Source: Chloroflexota bacterium (lineage in GTDB: Bacteria > Chloroflexota > Anaerolineae > UBA4142). From it: a stretch of DNA of 64,000 nucleotides. The position numbers and the translations under genes were made by a program. Shown here piece after piece: positions 7,326 through 15,845 of this stretch. The notes below the pieces were generated by a model. The model saw only the letters and a program-made list of their open reading frames with translations, was not told where the DNA came from and did no database searches. The stretch covers positions 62,001 to 126,000 of the forward strand of contig JACRBM010000040.1 of NCBI GenBank assembly GCA_016219275.1. The letters run 5' to 3'. Within the stretch, counting starts at the first letter, position 1. The number at the start of each line of letters is the position of its first letter.

Positions 7326-8084
7326 ATGTTCAAGCGAATTATTCTCGCGATCGTCGCGATGTCGCTCGTGATTGCGACTGGCGTGTTTGCCTACGTCGCC
7401 GCGACCCCGCAACTCACGCCGACCGCCATCCAAGCCGCGCCGAGTTTGCAAACGACGCAGAACGATGCGGGCATTTTCGTTTCGGGCACCGGACGCGTGA
7501 GTGTCAAACCGAATATGGTGCTCGCGAGCATCGGCATTGAAATTACCGCGAGCAATTTCGCGGAAGCGACAAGCCAGGCGAACACCAAAGCAAACGCGAT
7601 CATCGAGAAAATCAAAAGTATGGGCGTCGCGGACAAGGACATTCAAACGACCAACTTTAGCGTGCAACCGATCACGCAGCAACGCCCTAACACCACGCCG
7701 ACCATCACCGGGTATCGCATCAACAATCAACTGAGCGTCAGGATTCGCAAGATGGAAGACGCCGGCAAAATTCTCGACGCGGCGATGACGGCAGGCGCGA
7801 ATAACATCTACGGCGTGTCGTTCACCGTGGACGATCCGACGCCGTACCAACAGCAAGCGCGCGCGGCAGCGGTCAAGGATGCGATGGACAAGGCGGGACA
7901 ACTTGCCAAAGCCGCGAACATTCAACTCGGCAAGGTGTTGACGATCAGCGAAGGAAGCGCGGCGCCGCGACCGCTCATTCGAAGTTTCGCTGCACCAGCC
8001 GCGATGGACGCGGCGGCGGTTCCACTCGAAGGCGGCGAATTGGAAATCAGCGTGACAGTTGAAATGAAGTTTGCCGTACCGTAA
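7326..8084 (+). CDS. Exported SIMPL-domain (DUF541) protein
   Basis: 252 residues with an N-terminal signal sequence or anchor (residues 4-28) followed by a SIMPL domain: the ISVSGTGRVSVKPN-like opening (here FVSGTGRVSVKPNMV), the alternating helix AEATSQANTKANAIIEKIK, the DIQTTNFSV strand, and the C-terminal PLEGGELEISVTVEMKF. The family (YggE-like, BP26) forms periplasmic or surface oligomeric rings; its biochemical role is poorly defined. A GAGGA ribosome site precedes the ATG. Confidence 0.9.
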   Translation: MFKRIILAIVAMSLVIATGVFAYVAATPQLTPTAIQAAPSLQTTQNDAGIFVSGTGRVSVKPNMVLASIGIEITASNFAEATSQANTKANAIIEKIKSMGVADKDIQTTNFSVQPITQQRPNTTPTITGYRINNQLSVRIRKMEDAGKILDAAMTAGANNIYGVSFTVDDPTPYQQQARAAAVKDAMDKAGQLAKAANIQLGKVLTISEGSAAPRPLIRSFAAPAAMDAAAVPLEGGELEISVTVEMKFAVP

Positions 8085-8113
8085 TACCGCGTGGCAACAA
8101 CCACCATCATTTT

Positions 8114-8177
8114 GGACGCGGATCGCTTCGCGCGCGGATGAACGCGGATTTTTTCTTATCCGCGTTCATCCGCGTCC
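8114..8177. repeat. Palindromic repeat (copy 2) between convergent genes
   Basis: Contains CGCGGATGAACGCGGAT and its complement ATCCGCGTTCATCCGCG around a T-rich loop; the left half also has a 16-base partial duplication. It shares its arm sequence with the palindrome at 1764-1812. It lies between the ends of the genes at 8084 (+) and 8187 (-), where it could serve as a bidirectional terminator. Confidence 0.8.
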
Positions 8178-8186
8178 TAGCCAGTT

Positions 8187-9833
8187 TTACGGACATGCGT
8201 CGCGAATCACGGTGACGGTGCCAGCCGAGTAATTCGAAATGTAAACGCGATTGTTCATCACCGCGATGCCGTCGCCGCCATCCAGACTTTGAGTGCCCAG
8301 CGCGAGCGTTCCCAGGTCGGCGAGCGATGTGCCATCGCGGATGTTGACCTGGTTCACTTCGGCGAGAACGACGTAGAGATGATTCGTGTTCGCGTTGTAC
8401 GCGAGCGCGTATGGCGTGTTCGCCAACGTGATACTCGTCACGTTCGCGCCCGTGCTCGCATTGAGGATCGCAAGTTTGTTCGTATCGCGGCTCGCCACGT
8501 ACAGCCGATTCGCCGACGCATTGAACGCGACGCCGAACGCGCCGGCATCCCAGCCCCAGTTGTTCAGTTGATTCCCCGCGCCATCCACATCCACGATGCC
8601 GCCACTCATCAGCGCGACAAACGCGTGCGAACCCGCCGGCGCAACCATGCTGGGACTAACGCCCGTGCCGAGCGTCTTGACGACATTGTTCGTCGTCGCG
8701 TCGAGTGTGCTGACCGAATTCGAATTGAAATTCGCGACCCAGACCGCGTTGTTCGCCGCGCCAAGCCCCCAGGGTTGCGAGCCGACCGCCTTGTTCGCCA
8801 ACACACTCCCCGACGCATCAAGAATCGCGACGCTGTTCGTATCGCGCAACGCGACGAACAAGCGATTGTTCGCAAAGCCGATGCCATTCGCGTGCCCCGC
8901 CGTGCCGGTGCCCCAGGTCGCGGTGACCTGGTTCGTCGCCGCGTTGACGACCGCGACGCTCGAACCGCCGAAGAGACTGACAAATGCGCGATTCGTTCCT
9001 GGGTCAGTTGTGATGCCTTTCGGTTGCGCGCCAACCGCGATGTTCGTAAGCACGCTCGGCGCAACGCAACCGGCTTCGCTGGGCGACACTTGGACGAGCG
9101 GTAAAAAATTTGTGCTGGGAGTTGGCGAGGTCAATGGCGGCGGCGAAGGCGACGGCGTCAGGTCGGGTCGCGCCTCCATGCACAGCGCGTCAATCCACAC
9201 GCGATTTTCGCCGCCGTCGTTCTGCGACGCAATCGCGCGCAAGAACATGGTCGCGCTCGTCGCGCGCGCGGTGAACACGATTGTCATTTCCGGACGATTC
9301 AACGCGGCGTTGCCATCCCACAAAATCGGTCCCCAAATCACGCGCGCGTCGTGCGGATCAGTTCCGCCGTACGGAATCACGCCGAACTGACGACCAATCG
9401 TGTTGACGCGCACGTTGCCGCCGCCGTACGATTTCGCGGCGAGACTATAACCCCAACGCATCCAATAATTTGTGCCGATCTGGAGATTGTTGACCGTTTG
9501 CTGAATCCCGGCATCGAACGTGTTCACCTCGTAAATTTGTTGCGAAATCGTGTCGTCAATGCCTTCGTTGTTGACGACGTTGAATTGAGGCGCATTGCCG
9601 GAAAAAATAAATGGCGTCCATCCGTTGGCAATCGTGCCGTACGGACTGCTCCATCCGGGCAACATCATTCCATTCGTAAACAAATTGTTCGGATCATACG
9701 CGCACGGGTTGGTAAGCGTCGCCGGACGCGCGTATGCGATGTACGCGGCGGGAGTGAACGAATACGCGAGGAGCGCGATCAACGTGACGAACAAGACGCA
9801 CAAGTGAATCGGTCGCACGGGGCGAGTTTTCAT
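8187..9833 (-). CDS. Secreted YVTN-type beta-propeller protein
   Basis: 548 residues. Residues 1-36 form a signal sequence. Residues about 40-225 are a beta-rich, carbohydrate-binding-like module (FTNGMMLPGW, ILWDGNAAL, FLRAIASQNDGGENRVWID). A short Pro/Ser/Thr linker with the motif NFLPLVQV follows, then a propeller of repeated blades such as ANNRLFVALRDTNSVAILDASG and ASANRLYVASRDTNKLAILN (YVTN/NHL-like). Start at 9833 chosen for the AGAGG ribosome site and the promoter just upstream. Likely a surface binding or scaffolding protein; ligand unknown. Confidence 0.8.
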   Translation of the reverse strand: MKTRPVRPIHLCVLFVTLIALLAYSFTPAAYIAYARPATLTNPCAYDPNNLFTNGMMLPGWSSPYGTIANGWTPFIFSGNAPQFNVVNNEGIDDTISQQIYEVNTFDAGIQQTVNNLQIGTNYWMRWGYSLAAKSYGGGNVRVNTIGRQFGVIPYGGTDPHDARVIWGPILWDGNAALNRPEMTIVFTARATSATMFLRAIASQNDGGENRVWIDALCMEARPDLTPSPSPPPLTSPTPSTNFLPLVQVSPSEAGCVAPSVLTNIAVGAQPKGITTDPGTNRAFVSLFGGSSVAVVNAATNQVTATWGTGTAGHANGIGFANNRLFVALRDTNSVAILDASGSVLANKAVGSQPWGLGAANNAVWVANFNSNSVSTLDATTNNVVKTLGTGVSPSMVAPAGSHAFVALMSGGIVDVDGAGNQLNNWGWDAGAFGVAFNASANRLYVASRDTNKLAILNASTGANVTSITLANTPYALAYNANTNHLYVVLAEVNQVNIRDGTSLADLGTLALGTQSLDGGDGIAVMNNRVYISNYSAGTVTVIRDACP

Positions 9834-9861
9834 GCCAACACCTCTTGGATTTTGCACGCGG

Positions 9862-9891
9862 ATTCTAGCACGCTTTCTCGCGCGGGGTCAA
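9862..9891 (-). promoter_or_regulatory. Promoter of the YVTN propeller gene
   Basis: Minus-strand TTGACC (9886-9891), 18-base spacer ending in TGC, TAGAAT (9862-9867). Starts transcription about 20 bases before the ATG at 9833. Confidence 0.65.
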
Positions 9892-10196
9892 TGGACAATC
9901 TTTCCCACGTGCGCGTGCGATAAATCGCACGTCTGCAGTAGCACAAGCCCGATAAATCGGGCTAAAATCGAAGACTGTAGCATTGTCGCCGGTGAGATCA
10001 AAGAGTTCACCGCAGAGTCGCAGAGAATACAGAGTTTTTAGGAAGAAAATCCTCTCCGCGACCTCTGCGTTCTCCGCGTCTCCGCGTTGAATCCGATTTG
10101 CGGTTGCGATCCTACAGCGTCTAAAATCGTACACGATAAAACCGGGCATCACGCGAGGACACCCGGTTTTACTGTTGACTGTCTACTGTGGACAAT
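9892..10196. other. Gene-free spacer filled with palindromic repeats
   Basis: About 300 bases with no convincing gene. It holds short hairpins (TGCGATAAATCGCA and AGCCCGATAAATCGGGCT), a TGTAGCATTGT motif seen again near 28690, the larger inverted repeat at 10006-10091, and a weaker hairpin with ACCGGGC and ACCCGGTTTT around 10139-10170 that may end the flanking transcript. Confidence 0.6.
10006..10091. repeat. Dispersed inverted repeat of the CGCAGAG type
   Basis: Left part TTCACCGCAGAGTCGCAGAG and right part ending GCGTCTCCGCGTTGAA are imperfect complements around AGGAAGAAAATCCT. Similar CGCAGAGxCGCAGAG elements are known as intergenic repeats in many genomes and often produce false proteins containing RGDAENAE. 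Confidence 0.65.
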
Positions 10197-11204
10197 CTAC
10201 TTGCGATCTTCGTACTGTTTTTTGTAATACTCGCGGTACTCGCCGCTTTTGATCTTGCGCCACCACCATTCGTTTTCGACGTACCACTGCACCGTCTTGG
10301 TTAATCCTTCTTCAAAGTTGTGGGCGGGTTCCCAGCCGAGCGCGCGCAGTTTGTTCACATCGAGCGCGTAGCGGCGGTCGTGACCGGGTCGGTCGGGTAC
10401 GTGTTGGATGAGCGATTCCGGTTTGTTCAACAATTTCAGAATCAACCGCGCCATATCAATGTTGAGTGTCTCAGTGCCGGTGCCGACGTTGTAGACCTCG
10501 CCGAGTTTGCCTTGATGCGCGACCAAGTCAATCGCTTCGCAGTGATCGAGCACGAATTGATAATCGCGCATCTGCTTGCCATCGCCATAGAGCGGAATCG
10601 GCAAATTGTCCATCGCGTTCGTCACGAACAACGGCACGGCTTTTTCCGGATACTGGTACGGTCCGATATTGTTCGCGCCGCGCGTGAGCGTAACCGACAC
10701 TCCATAGGTGACGTGATACGCGTGTACCAACAAATCGCCGCCGGCTTTCGCCGCGGAGTACGGACTGCGCGGCAAGAGCCGGTCGTCCTCGCGTGAGGAA
10801 CCTTGCTCGACCCAGCCGTACACTTCGTCCGTGCCGACTTGATGGTACCGCAAGCCGAATTTCTTCGCAGCTTCGAGCAAAACGTACGTGCCGTAGACAT
10901 CTGTTTGGATGAACGCGTCCGGCTGCATGATCGAGCGGTCTACGTGCGTCTCGGCGGCAAAGTTGATAATCGTGTCAATCGCGTGCTCGCGCACCGCACG
11001 CTCGACGGTCGCGGCATCGCAAATGTCGCCGCGCACGAACGCGTAACGAGGATTCGTCGCCAGGTCGCGCAGGTTGTCGAGATTGCCGGCGTAGGTTAGC
11101 TTGTCGTACACGACGATACGGTACGCCGGATACTTGCCGAGCATGTAGCGCGCAAAGTTCGAACCGATAAAGCCCGCGCCACCGGTGACTAACAAGTTCT
11201 GCAT
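10197..11204 (-). CDS. rmlB: dTDP-glucose 4,6-dehydratase
   Basis: Converts dTDP-glucose to dTDP-4-keto-6-deoxyglucose, step two of dTDP-rhamnose and related deoxysugar synthesis. 335 residues of the extended SDR family: NAD motif TGGAGFIGSN at residues 7-16, TDEVYG with the catalytic Thr-Asp-Glu, and YSAAKAGGD (Tyr-x3-Lys). GGAG lies 6 bases before the ATG at 11204. It ends the operon that begins with the Wzz-like genes; RmlC and RmlD are absent from the window, so the final sugar is not determined. Confidence 0.96.
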   Translation of the reverse strand: MQNLLVTGGAGFIGSNFARYMLGKYPAYRIVVYDKLTYAGNLDNLRDLATNPRYAFVRGDICDAATVERAVREHAIDTIINFAAETHVDRSIMQPDAFIQTDVYGTYVLLEAAKKFGLRYHQVGTDEVYGWVEQGSSREDDRLLPRSPYSAAKAGGDLLVHAYHVTYGVSVTLTRGANNIGPYQYPEKAVPLFVTNAMDNLPIPLYGDGKQMRDYQFVLDHCEAIDLVAHQGKLGEVYNVGTGTETLNIDMARLILKLLNKPESLIQHVPDRPGHDRRYALDVNKLRALGWEPAHNFEEGLTKTVQWYVENEWWWRKIKSGEYREYYKKQYEDRK

Positions 11205-11224
11205 TGATTTCTCCAAGAGGGGGG

Positions 11225-11470
11225 TTACATTCGAGTGATGCGTTGGGCGCGCGCGTCGCGCAGTAAATCCCAAACTTCTTGCGTGCTCAACTGGTACGTA
11301 TCGCGTTCGCCGGCGCGTTCGCCCAGCATCACGAGACCTTGTAGGATCAATCCTTCATCGGTCTCGATGATCTTGACTTCGGTAAGGTTACTGCGGTCAA
11401 TGAACGCGCCAATGACGCGCATAACCTCCGAATACGGTAACGTGATTTCGCCGCGCATGGTGCGTTGCAT
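11225..11470 (-). CDS. Small conserved-looking protein, paralogue of the next gene upstream
   Basis: 81 residues, no recognised family. Predicted compact alpha/beta protein: helix around YSEVMRVIGAFIDR, strands VKIIET and LILQGLVM, C-terminal helix. It aligns with the 71-residue product at 11472-11687 through Y-x-E, G-x-[FY]-I, V-x-[IV]-[IM]-E and G-[IL]-[IL]-[IL]-x-G-x-V. Start ATG lies one base after the stop of that gene (TAACATG) and AAAGGAG precedes it, so the two are translationally coupled. Its place between rmlA and rmlB suggests a role in polysaccharide synthesis or its control. Confidence 0.75.
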   Translation of the reverse strand: MQRTMRGEITLPYSEVMRVIGAFIDRSNLTEVKIIETDEGLILQGLVMLGERAGERDTYQLSTQEVWDLLRDARAQRITRM

Positions 11471-11471
11471 G

Positions 11472-11687
11472 TTAGCGCTCCTTTACTAGTCGTTTCAAAT
11501 CGTCGTGCGACAAAATCTTGGTTTCGAGGCGACGGTTGAACGATTCGCCGGTTTCGTACAACACCGAACCGGTAATGATGATCCCGTTCTCGAATTCCAT
11601 CACGCACACATTCGAGATGCCGAGCTTTGCGATATAGCGACCCAAAGCGGCAAACAACTCTGGATACTGAATCTGCAAACTGCCCAT
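11472..11687 (-). CDS. Small protein, first of a tandem paralogous pair
   Basis: 71 residues from the ATG at 11687, which has an AAAGGAG ribosome site 5 bases before it (the longer frame lacks one). Sequence features: YPELFAALGRYIAKLG helix, VCVMEF and GIIITGSVLY strands, and a charged C-terminus. Paralogous with the gene directly downstream. No membrane segment, signal or DNA-binding motif is visible. Embedded 16 bases after rmlA in the EPS operon; function unknown. Confidence 0.75.
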   Translation of the reverse strand: MGSLQIQYPELFAALGRYIAKLGISNVCVMEFENGIIITGSVLYETGESFNRRLETKILSHDDLKRLVKER

Positions 11688-11703
11688 CGTGACTCCTTTC
11701 GGG

Positions 11704-12771
11704 CTACAAGATTCCGACTTTGCTGTGATCGCCAATCATCAGGGTGAGCGTTTTCGTGCGCCCATTCGCGCGGACGACCTGGGTGTGCCGACCGATGAGA
11801 CTGTCCGCAATCCGCGCGGGCGCATCGGTGATTTGGCTGTGTTCCAAGACAACACTATGTTCGATTTCGCAATGTTGAATCGCGCAATCGTGATAGATCG
11901 AAGTGTAGGGACCGACGAACGCGTTCTCGATGCGCGTGCGCTCGCCGATGATCGCGGGACCGCGAATCGTGCTGTTGACGATCACTGCGCCCGGTTCGAT
12001 AATGACGCGTCCTTCGATGGACGACTCGGCGTCCACCTGTCCTTGATTGCGCGGTTCGACGATATCGAGCACGAGCCGATTCGCATCGAGAATATCCGAC
12101 ACCTTACCGGTGTCAATCCACCAACCATCCAATTGATGCGCGCGCACGTTCAATCCGCGATCAATCAGCCACTGGATCGTGTCGGTAATTTCAAGTTCGC
12201 CGCGCGCCGAGGGCTTGATCGCGTTGACCGCGTCGAACACGTGCTTGTCGAACATGTAAATGCCGATGACCGCGAACGGCGAAATGAATTGCTTGGGCTT
12301 TTCGACCAAGCGCGTGACACAACCGCGTTCGTCGAGCACGGCGACGCCTAACGAACTGGGATCGTCCATTTTGTAGAGAATGATCTGCGCGTGCATCGCG
12401 TTGTCGCGGAACGCCGCGACCTGGGACACGATGCCATCGCGAATGAAATTGTCGCCGAGGAAAAGCACGAACTTGTCGTCGCCGATGTACTCGCGCGCGA
12501 TCTTGATGCCGTGCGCGATGCCACGCGGCATGTCTTGTTCGATGTAACTCACGCGCGCCCCGAAACGCGATCCATCGCCGACGGCTTCGCGCACTTGATC
12601 GCCGGTGTCGCCGACGACGATGCCGATGTCGGTGATGCCGGCTTCGACCAAATCTTCAATCGCGTAGAACAGGACCGGTTTGTTCGCGACTGGCACCAGT
12701 TGTTTCGCGCCCGTGTACGTGAACGGACGCATGCGCGTGCCTTTGCCGCCGGAAAGAATCAGACCTTTCAC
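11704..12771 (-). CDS. rmlA: Glucose-1-phosphate thymidylyltransferase, long (hexapeptide) type
   Basis: Makes dTDP-glucose from dTTP and glucose-1-phosphate. 355 residues: nucleotidyltransferase domain (LSGGKGTRMRPFT at residues 5-17, GDNFI, VEKPK, GWWIDTG) plus a left-handed beta-helix of hexapeptide repeats (about 250-345), as in the longer RmlA family that also occurs in antibiotic-sugar pathways. GTG start at 12771 overlaps the cpsD-like stop in GTGA, with GAGGAG upstream. Feeds RmlB, encoded three genes downstream. Confidence 0.95.
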   Translation of the reverse strand: MKGLILSGGKGTRMRPFTYTGAKQLVPVANKPVLFYAIEDLVEAGITDIGIVVGDTGDQVREAVGDGSRFGARVSYIEQDMPRGIAHGIKIAREYIGDDKFVLFLGDNFIRDGIVSQVAAFRDNAMHAQIILYKMDDPSSLGVAVLDERGCVTRLVEKPKQFISPFAVIGIYMFDKHVFDAVNAIKPSARGELEITDTIQWLIDRGLNVRAHQLDGWWIDTGKVSDILDANRLVLDIVEPRNQGQVDAESSIEGRVIIEPGAVIVNSTIRGPAIIGERTRIENAFVGPYTSIYHDCAIQHCEIEHSVVLEHSQITDAPARIADSLIGRHTQVVRANGRTKTLTLMIGDHSKVGIL

Positions 12772-13445
12772 GCCGCCTTCTCCTCGCTCGCATAGTATTG
12801 ATACAAGCTCGCTTCACCCTTGACGTTGTTGAGCACAGTGCCGATCAAGCGCGCGTTCACTTTATCGAGCAATTGCTTGGCTTTGCGCGCGTGCTCGCGC
12901 CTAGTCTTGCCTGCGCTCAACACGAGCAGCACCGCGTCCACTTTGGACGCGAGCACCGCCGCGTCGGTCACCGCGATGATCGGCGGCGCGTCGAACAGAA
13001 TCACATCGGCGTGTTGTTGCAACGCGGCGATCACATCGCTCATCCGGCGCGACGCGAGCAATTCGGAGGGATTCGGCGGAATCGTGCCGCTCGCAAGCAA
13101 ACGCAATGCCGGCACCTGGGTCTCTTGCAGAGGCGGATTCTTCATCAACGCGTCGTCGCGCATCATGTCCGTAAAGCCGGGCGCGTTCTTGGCGTCGAAA
13201 ACGCGATGCAACGACGGGCGGCGCAAATCGCAGTCCACTAAAATCACGCGCTTGCCGGCTTGGGCAATCGTCACTGCGAGATTCGCGAGCGTCGTAGATT
13301 TGCCTTCTTCCGGCGCGGCGGATGTCACGACCATCGAGCAGATCGGTTTGTCGAGCGACGTAAATTCAAGATTCGTGCGGAGCGTGCGGTACGCTTCGCT
13401 GATCGGCGAGCGCGGGTTGGCGAGTGTAATCAACGTGTCGGTCAT
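12768..13445 (-). CDS. CpsD/CapB-type bacterial tyrosine kinase
   Basis: Cytoplasmic ATPase/kinase partner of a Wzz-like activator, controlling polysaccharide polymerisation and export by autophosphorylation. Motifs: Walker A SAAPEEGKST (residues about 43-52), Walker A' VILVDCDLRRP, Walker B VILFDAPP. The C-terminus has a short tyrosine cluster (YQYY), fewer than in enterobacterial kinases. GGAG 6 bases before the ATG. Lies 22 bases after the Wzz-like gene at 13468. Confidence 0.93.
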   Translation of the reverse strand: MTDTLITLANPRSPISEAYRTLRTNLEFTSLDKPICSMVVTSAAPEEGKSTTLANLAVTIAQAGKRVILVDCDLRRPSLHRVFDAKNAPGFTDMMRDDALMKNPPLQETQVPALRLLASGTIPPNPSELLASRRMSDVIAALQQHADVILFDAPPIIAVTDAAVLASKVDAVLLVLSAGKTRREHARKAKQLLDKVNARLIGTVLNNVKGEASLYQYYASEEKAA

Positions 13446-13467
13446 TCAAGACTCCAGTGAACAGCGG

Positions 13468-14202
13468 TCAGTTGGATTTAGCGGATGCTTGGGCAGTCGT
13501 CGCGCGTTGCCAGAATCGGCGCGTGGAAGATTCGGACGCGTTCGCGGTGATCGTTGGAATCGCGCCGAGCACGGTGACTCCGATGTACCGTTCGACATCG
13601 TCGGTCGTCCGCACAATATCCGATTCGAGCCATTCGAGCGCGAGCACGATCAGCACGCCGATCAACGCGCCGAGCACCGCGCCGGCGGCGACGTTGACCG
13701 ACGTCTTCGGCGAAAAGATTTCCGGCGATGTCGCGTTGCGGAGGATGCTGACGAGAATCCGGTCGCGTTGATCAATTTGCAAATTCGCTTGATTGCGAAA
13801 CGCGACGAAATTTTCCGCGAGCGTTCGCGCCATGTTCGCGGCGACTTCGGGCTTGGGGTGGCGCGCTTCAATCGTAATTTTTAGTGTGGACTCGTCCGCG
13901 CTAAAGTTGATTTGGCTGTTGAATTTGTCCGACGACACATCGAGTTGCAACTTGTCAATGACTGGTTGCGTCAGCATCGGCGCTTGCATTTGCTCGACGT
14001 AGAGACGCAACAGATTCTTGATCGCCTGGCTCTGTCCCCAATCCGCCGGGCGCGACGGTTCGGCGCTGAGCGTCACCGTAGATTTGTAGATTGGCGTTTG
14101 CACTTTGCTGAACACGTAGGCGCTGCCCGCCGCGATGATCGCGAGCAAAACGATGATCCAGCCGCGTTTGATCAAGACGCGCGCGTACTGTTGCAATTGC
14201 AT
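13468..14202 (-). CDS. Wzz/CapA-type chain-length determinant (second of two)
   Basis: Membrane co-polymerase activating the adjacent tyrosine kinase. N-terminal membrane helix (about 17-33, IIVLLAIIAAGSAYVF), large extracellular helical region with Wzz-like STVTLSAEPSRPADW, C-terminal helix (about 170-192, AAGAVLGALIGVLIVLAL), then a cytoplasmic tail with DIVRTTDDVERYIGVTVLGAIP typical of Wzz-kinase interfaces. ATG at 14202 chosen over the adjacent GTG because AGGAG is 6 bases upstream. Paralogous with the gene at 14377. Confidence 0.88.
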   Translation of the reverse strand: MQLQQYARVLIKRGWIIVLLAIIAAGSAYVFSKVQTPIYKSTVTLSAEPSRPADWGQSQAIKNLLRLYVEQMQAPMLTQPVIDKLQLDVSSDKFNSQINFSADESTLKITIEARHPKPEVAANMARTLAENFVAFRNQANLQIDQRDRILVSILRNATSPEIFSPKTSVNVAAGAVLGALIGVLIVLALEWLESDIVRTTDDVERYIGVTVLGAIPTITANASESSTRRFWQRATTAQASAKSN

Positions 14203-14315
14203 CACTTTCTCCTAATGAAGCGTTCGTGTGGCATTTTACCACAAGTGAGAGAAACCGGGAAACAAGTGGCAAATAAAAAAAGGAAACAAGAAAACAGGTA
14301 ATCAGGTAGACAACG

Positions 14316-14372
14316 GTAAACCTGTCTACGTGTCTATGTGTCTACGTGTCTACGTGTGTACGTGTGTACTTG
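14316..14372 (+). repeat. Degenerate tandem repeat TACGTGTC
   Basis: Several near-identical copies of the 10-base unit TACGTGTCTA and variants (TATGTGTC, TACGTGTG) fill the spacer between the two Wzz-like genes. It could vary in copy number by slippage. Confidence 0.7.
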
Positions 14373-14376
14373 TCGC

Positions 14377-15063
14377 TCACCGACCGCGCGGGATTTCTCC
14401 GAGCACACGAATGCCAAGCGATTCGACATCGCGCGTGTCGCGGATGGAAGTGTCGAGATAGTCGAGGATGAAGGCGAGTGCGAGCGCGGCGAGGAGCGCG
14501 AGCGCGGCGCGAATCGGAATGTCGAGTTGCTCGCGCAACGACACGCCGACGCGCGCGACGACCGGCTTGTCAATCACCGCGACGGTCGCGCCGACCGCGC
14601 CGAGTTGCGCGAAATACTTGGCGTTGTTTTCGCTGAGATTTTTTACCGCCGCGTCCGCGATTTTTTGCGCTTGCTCCGCGTTGCCCCACGCAATCGTCAG
14701 CGACATCAAGCGCCGTTGTTTTTCGATGGACGCGCCGATGTTCGCCTTGCCGATTTTGAGATCGCTCGCGCCGGCTTTGGCGAGGAGCGCGTTCACATCA
14801 TCGGCGAACACGTCGCTGCGAATGATCTCGACGAAATCATCGCGGATGTACTCGGATGCTTGAAACGAGGTGAGGATCGGATCGAACCCGGTGACCTGGC
14901 TCGCCGGCGGCGCGCTCACGCCAATCGTAAACCGGACGCTGGCGGTGTAGACCGGCGCGGGTTGCGGACGAAAAATCCAACTGCCGATGCTGACAACTGT
15001 CGGCAATGCCACGATCAACCAAAGAAAGCGTCGCACGACGCGGAGGTACTCGCGCAGTTCCAT
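14377..15063 (-). CDS. Wzz-type polysaccharide chain-length protein (first of two)
   Basis: 228 residues: N-terminal helix (about 12-30, FLWLIVALPTVVSIGSWIF), extracellular region with a YTASVRFTIGV Wzz opening, C-terminal helix (about 185-205) and a DTSIRDTRDVESLGIRVLGEIP tail. GGAG lies before the ATG at 15063. The presence of two Wzz-like proteins with one kinase suggests either hetero-oligomers or control of two chain lengths. Confidence 0.87.
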   Translation of the reverse strand: MELREYLRVVRRFLWLIVALPTVVSIGSWIFRPQPAPVYTASVRFTIGVSAPPASQVTGFDPILTSFQASEYIRDDFVEIIRSDVFADDVNALLAKAGASDLKIGKANIGASIEKQRRLMSLTIAWGNAEQAQKIADAAVKNLSENNAKYFAQLGAVGATVAVIDKPVVARVGVSLREQLDIPIRAALALLAALALAFILDYLDTSIRDTRDVESLGIRVLGEIPRGR

Positions 15064-15094
15064 ACTCACTCCAAAAAAGTGTCCGGATACGTGA

Positions 15095-15119
15095 CGAGGG
15101 TGCTCAATGAGCACCCTCG
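15095..15119. repeat. Compact hairpin CGAGGGTGCTCA
   Basis: CGAGGGTGCTCA (15095-15106) is mirrored by TGAGCACCCTCG (15108-15119). It lies between the DUF4013 gene and the first Wzz-like gene on the minus strand; with no T-run it is an uncertain terminator or a regulatory leader hairpin for the EPS operon. Confidence 0.55.
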
Positions 15120-15155
15120 CCAATGAAGTATATTCGATTTAGTGCGCCATGCAAA

Positions 15156-15845
15156 TTACATTGTCGCGGGCGCCGTGCCTTGACCCTGCGCGGTTCGCCA
15201 GAATTGACCGAACATGTATGCCGCAACCATGTACGACCAAAATGCCGTGAACAAGATACCGACCCCGCACAAAATGATACCAAAGCTACCGATAATCGAG
15301 GCGACGATGCCGATCAACAAGGCGATGATGTAGTTGCTCAGGTTCTTCATGATGAAATCAAAGTTCGCGCGGAAATCCCAAAAGAGCGAGAGTTGATTTG
15401 CACTCATCGCAAATCGGGTCATCGGCGCATAAAGCGTGATGCCCGCGACCAAACCATACAGACCGGCAACGCAATTCAAACACAAGGTAAGGATACTAAC
15501 TACACTTGCAACTGCATCACCGGCATTGCGCCCAGCCGTGCTGCCCACTGCGCCGCTCGCAACCGCGCCCAACACACCCACGCAGCAAGAAACAACGATC
15601 AACGGCGCAAAATAGACCAGCACACCGACGAACGCGTACAAACCCTTCATAAAGTGCGCCCCGAATTCGCCCCATTCCGGCAACGGATATTGCTGTCCGT
15701 CTGCCACGTTCTTTAACGTGGTCAGCATATAACCGAGCACAGCAAAATTGACGATGGGCACAAGCCCGACAAGTCCGCCGATGAGAACTTTCATCATCCA
15801 TTTGGGGTCTTCGAAGACGTAAGTAAATGCCTTACCGATGTCCAT
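15156..15845 (-). CDS. DUF4013-family integral membrane protein
   Basis: 229 residues with several hydrophobic segments beginning about residues 20, 70, 120 and 185, and the family-like N-terminus MDIGKAFTYVFEDPKWMMKVLIGGL. A GAGGAGG ribosome site 4 bases before the ATG at 15845 fixes the start; the longer frame reaches into the upstream spacer. No catalytic motif is visible. It lies upstream of the EPS genes but is separated from them by a hairpin, so co-function is not established. Confidence 0.8.
   Translation of the reverse strand: MDIGKAFTYVFEDPKWMMKVLIGGLVGLVPIVNFAVLGYMLTTLKNVADGQQYPLPEWGEFGAHFMKGLYAFVGVLVYFAPLIVVSCCVGVLGAVASGAVGSTAGRNAGDAVASVVSILTLCLNCVAGLYGLVAGITLYAPMTRFAMSANQLSLFWDFRANFDFIMKNLSNYIIALLIGIVASIIGSFGIILCGVGILFTAFWSYMVAAYMFGQFWRTAQGQGTAPATM

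Noticed and set aside
9865-10152. A 95-codon minus-strand frame containing RGDAENAEVAE and SLRLCGE
   Set aside because: It is the translation of the CGCAGAG-type intergenic repeat, a familiar source of false proteins, and it lacks a ribosome site.
14316-14372. Possible CRISPR array
   Set aside because: Units are 8-10 bases, adjacent and degenerate, with no spacers or cas genes.
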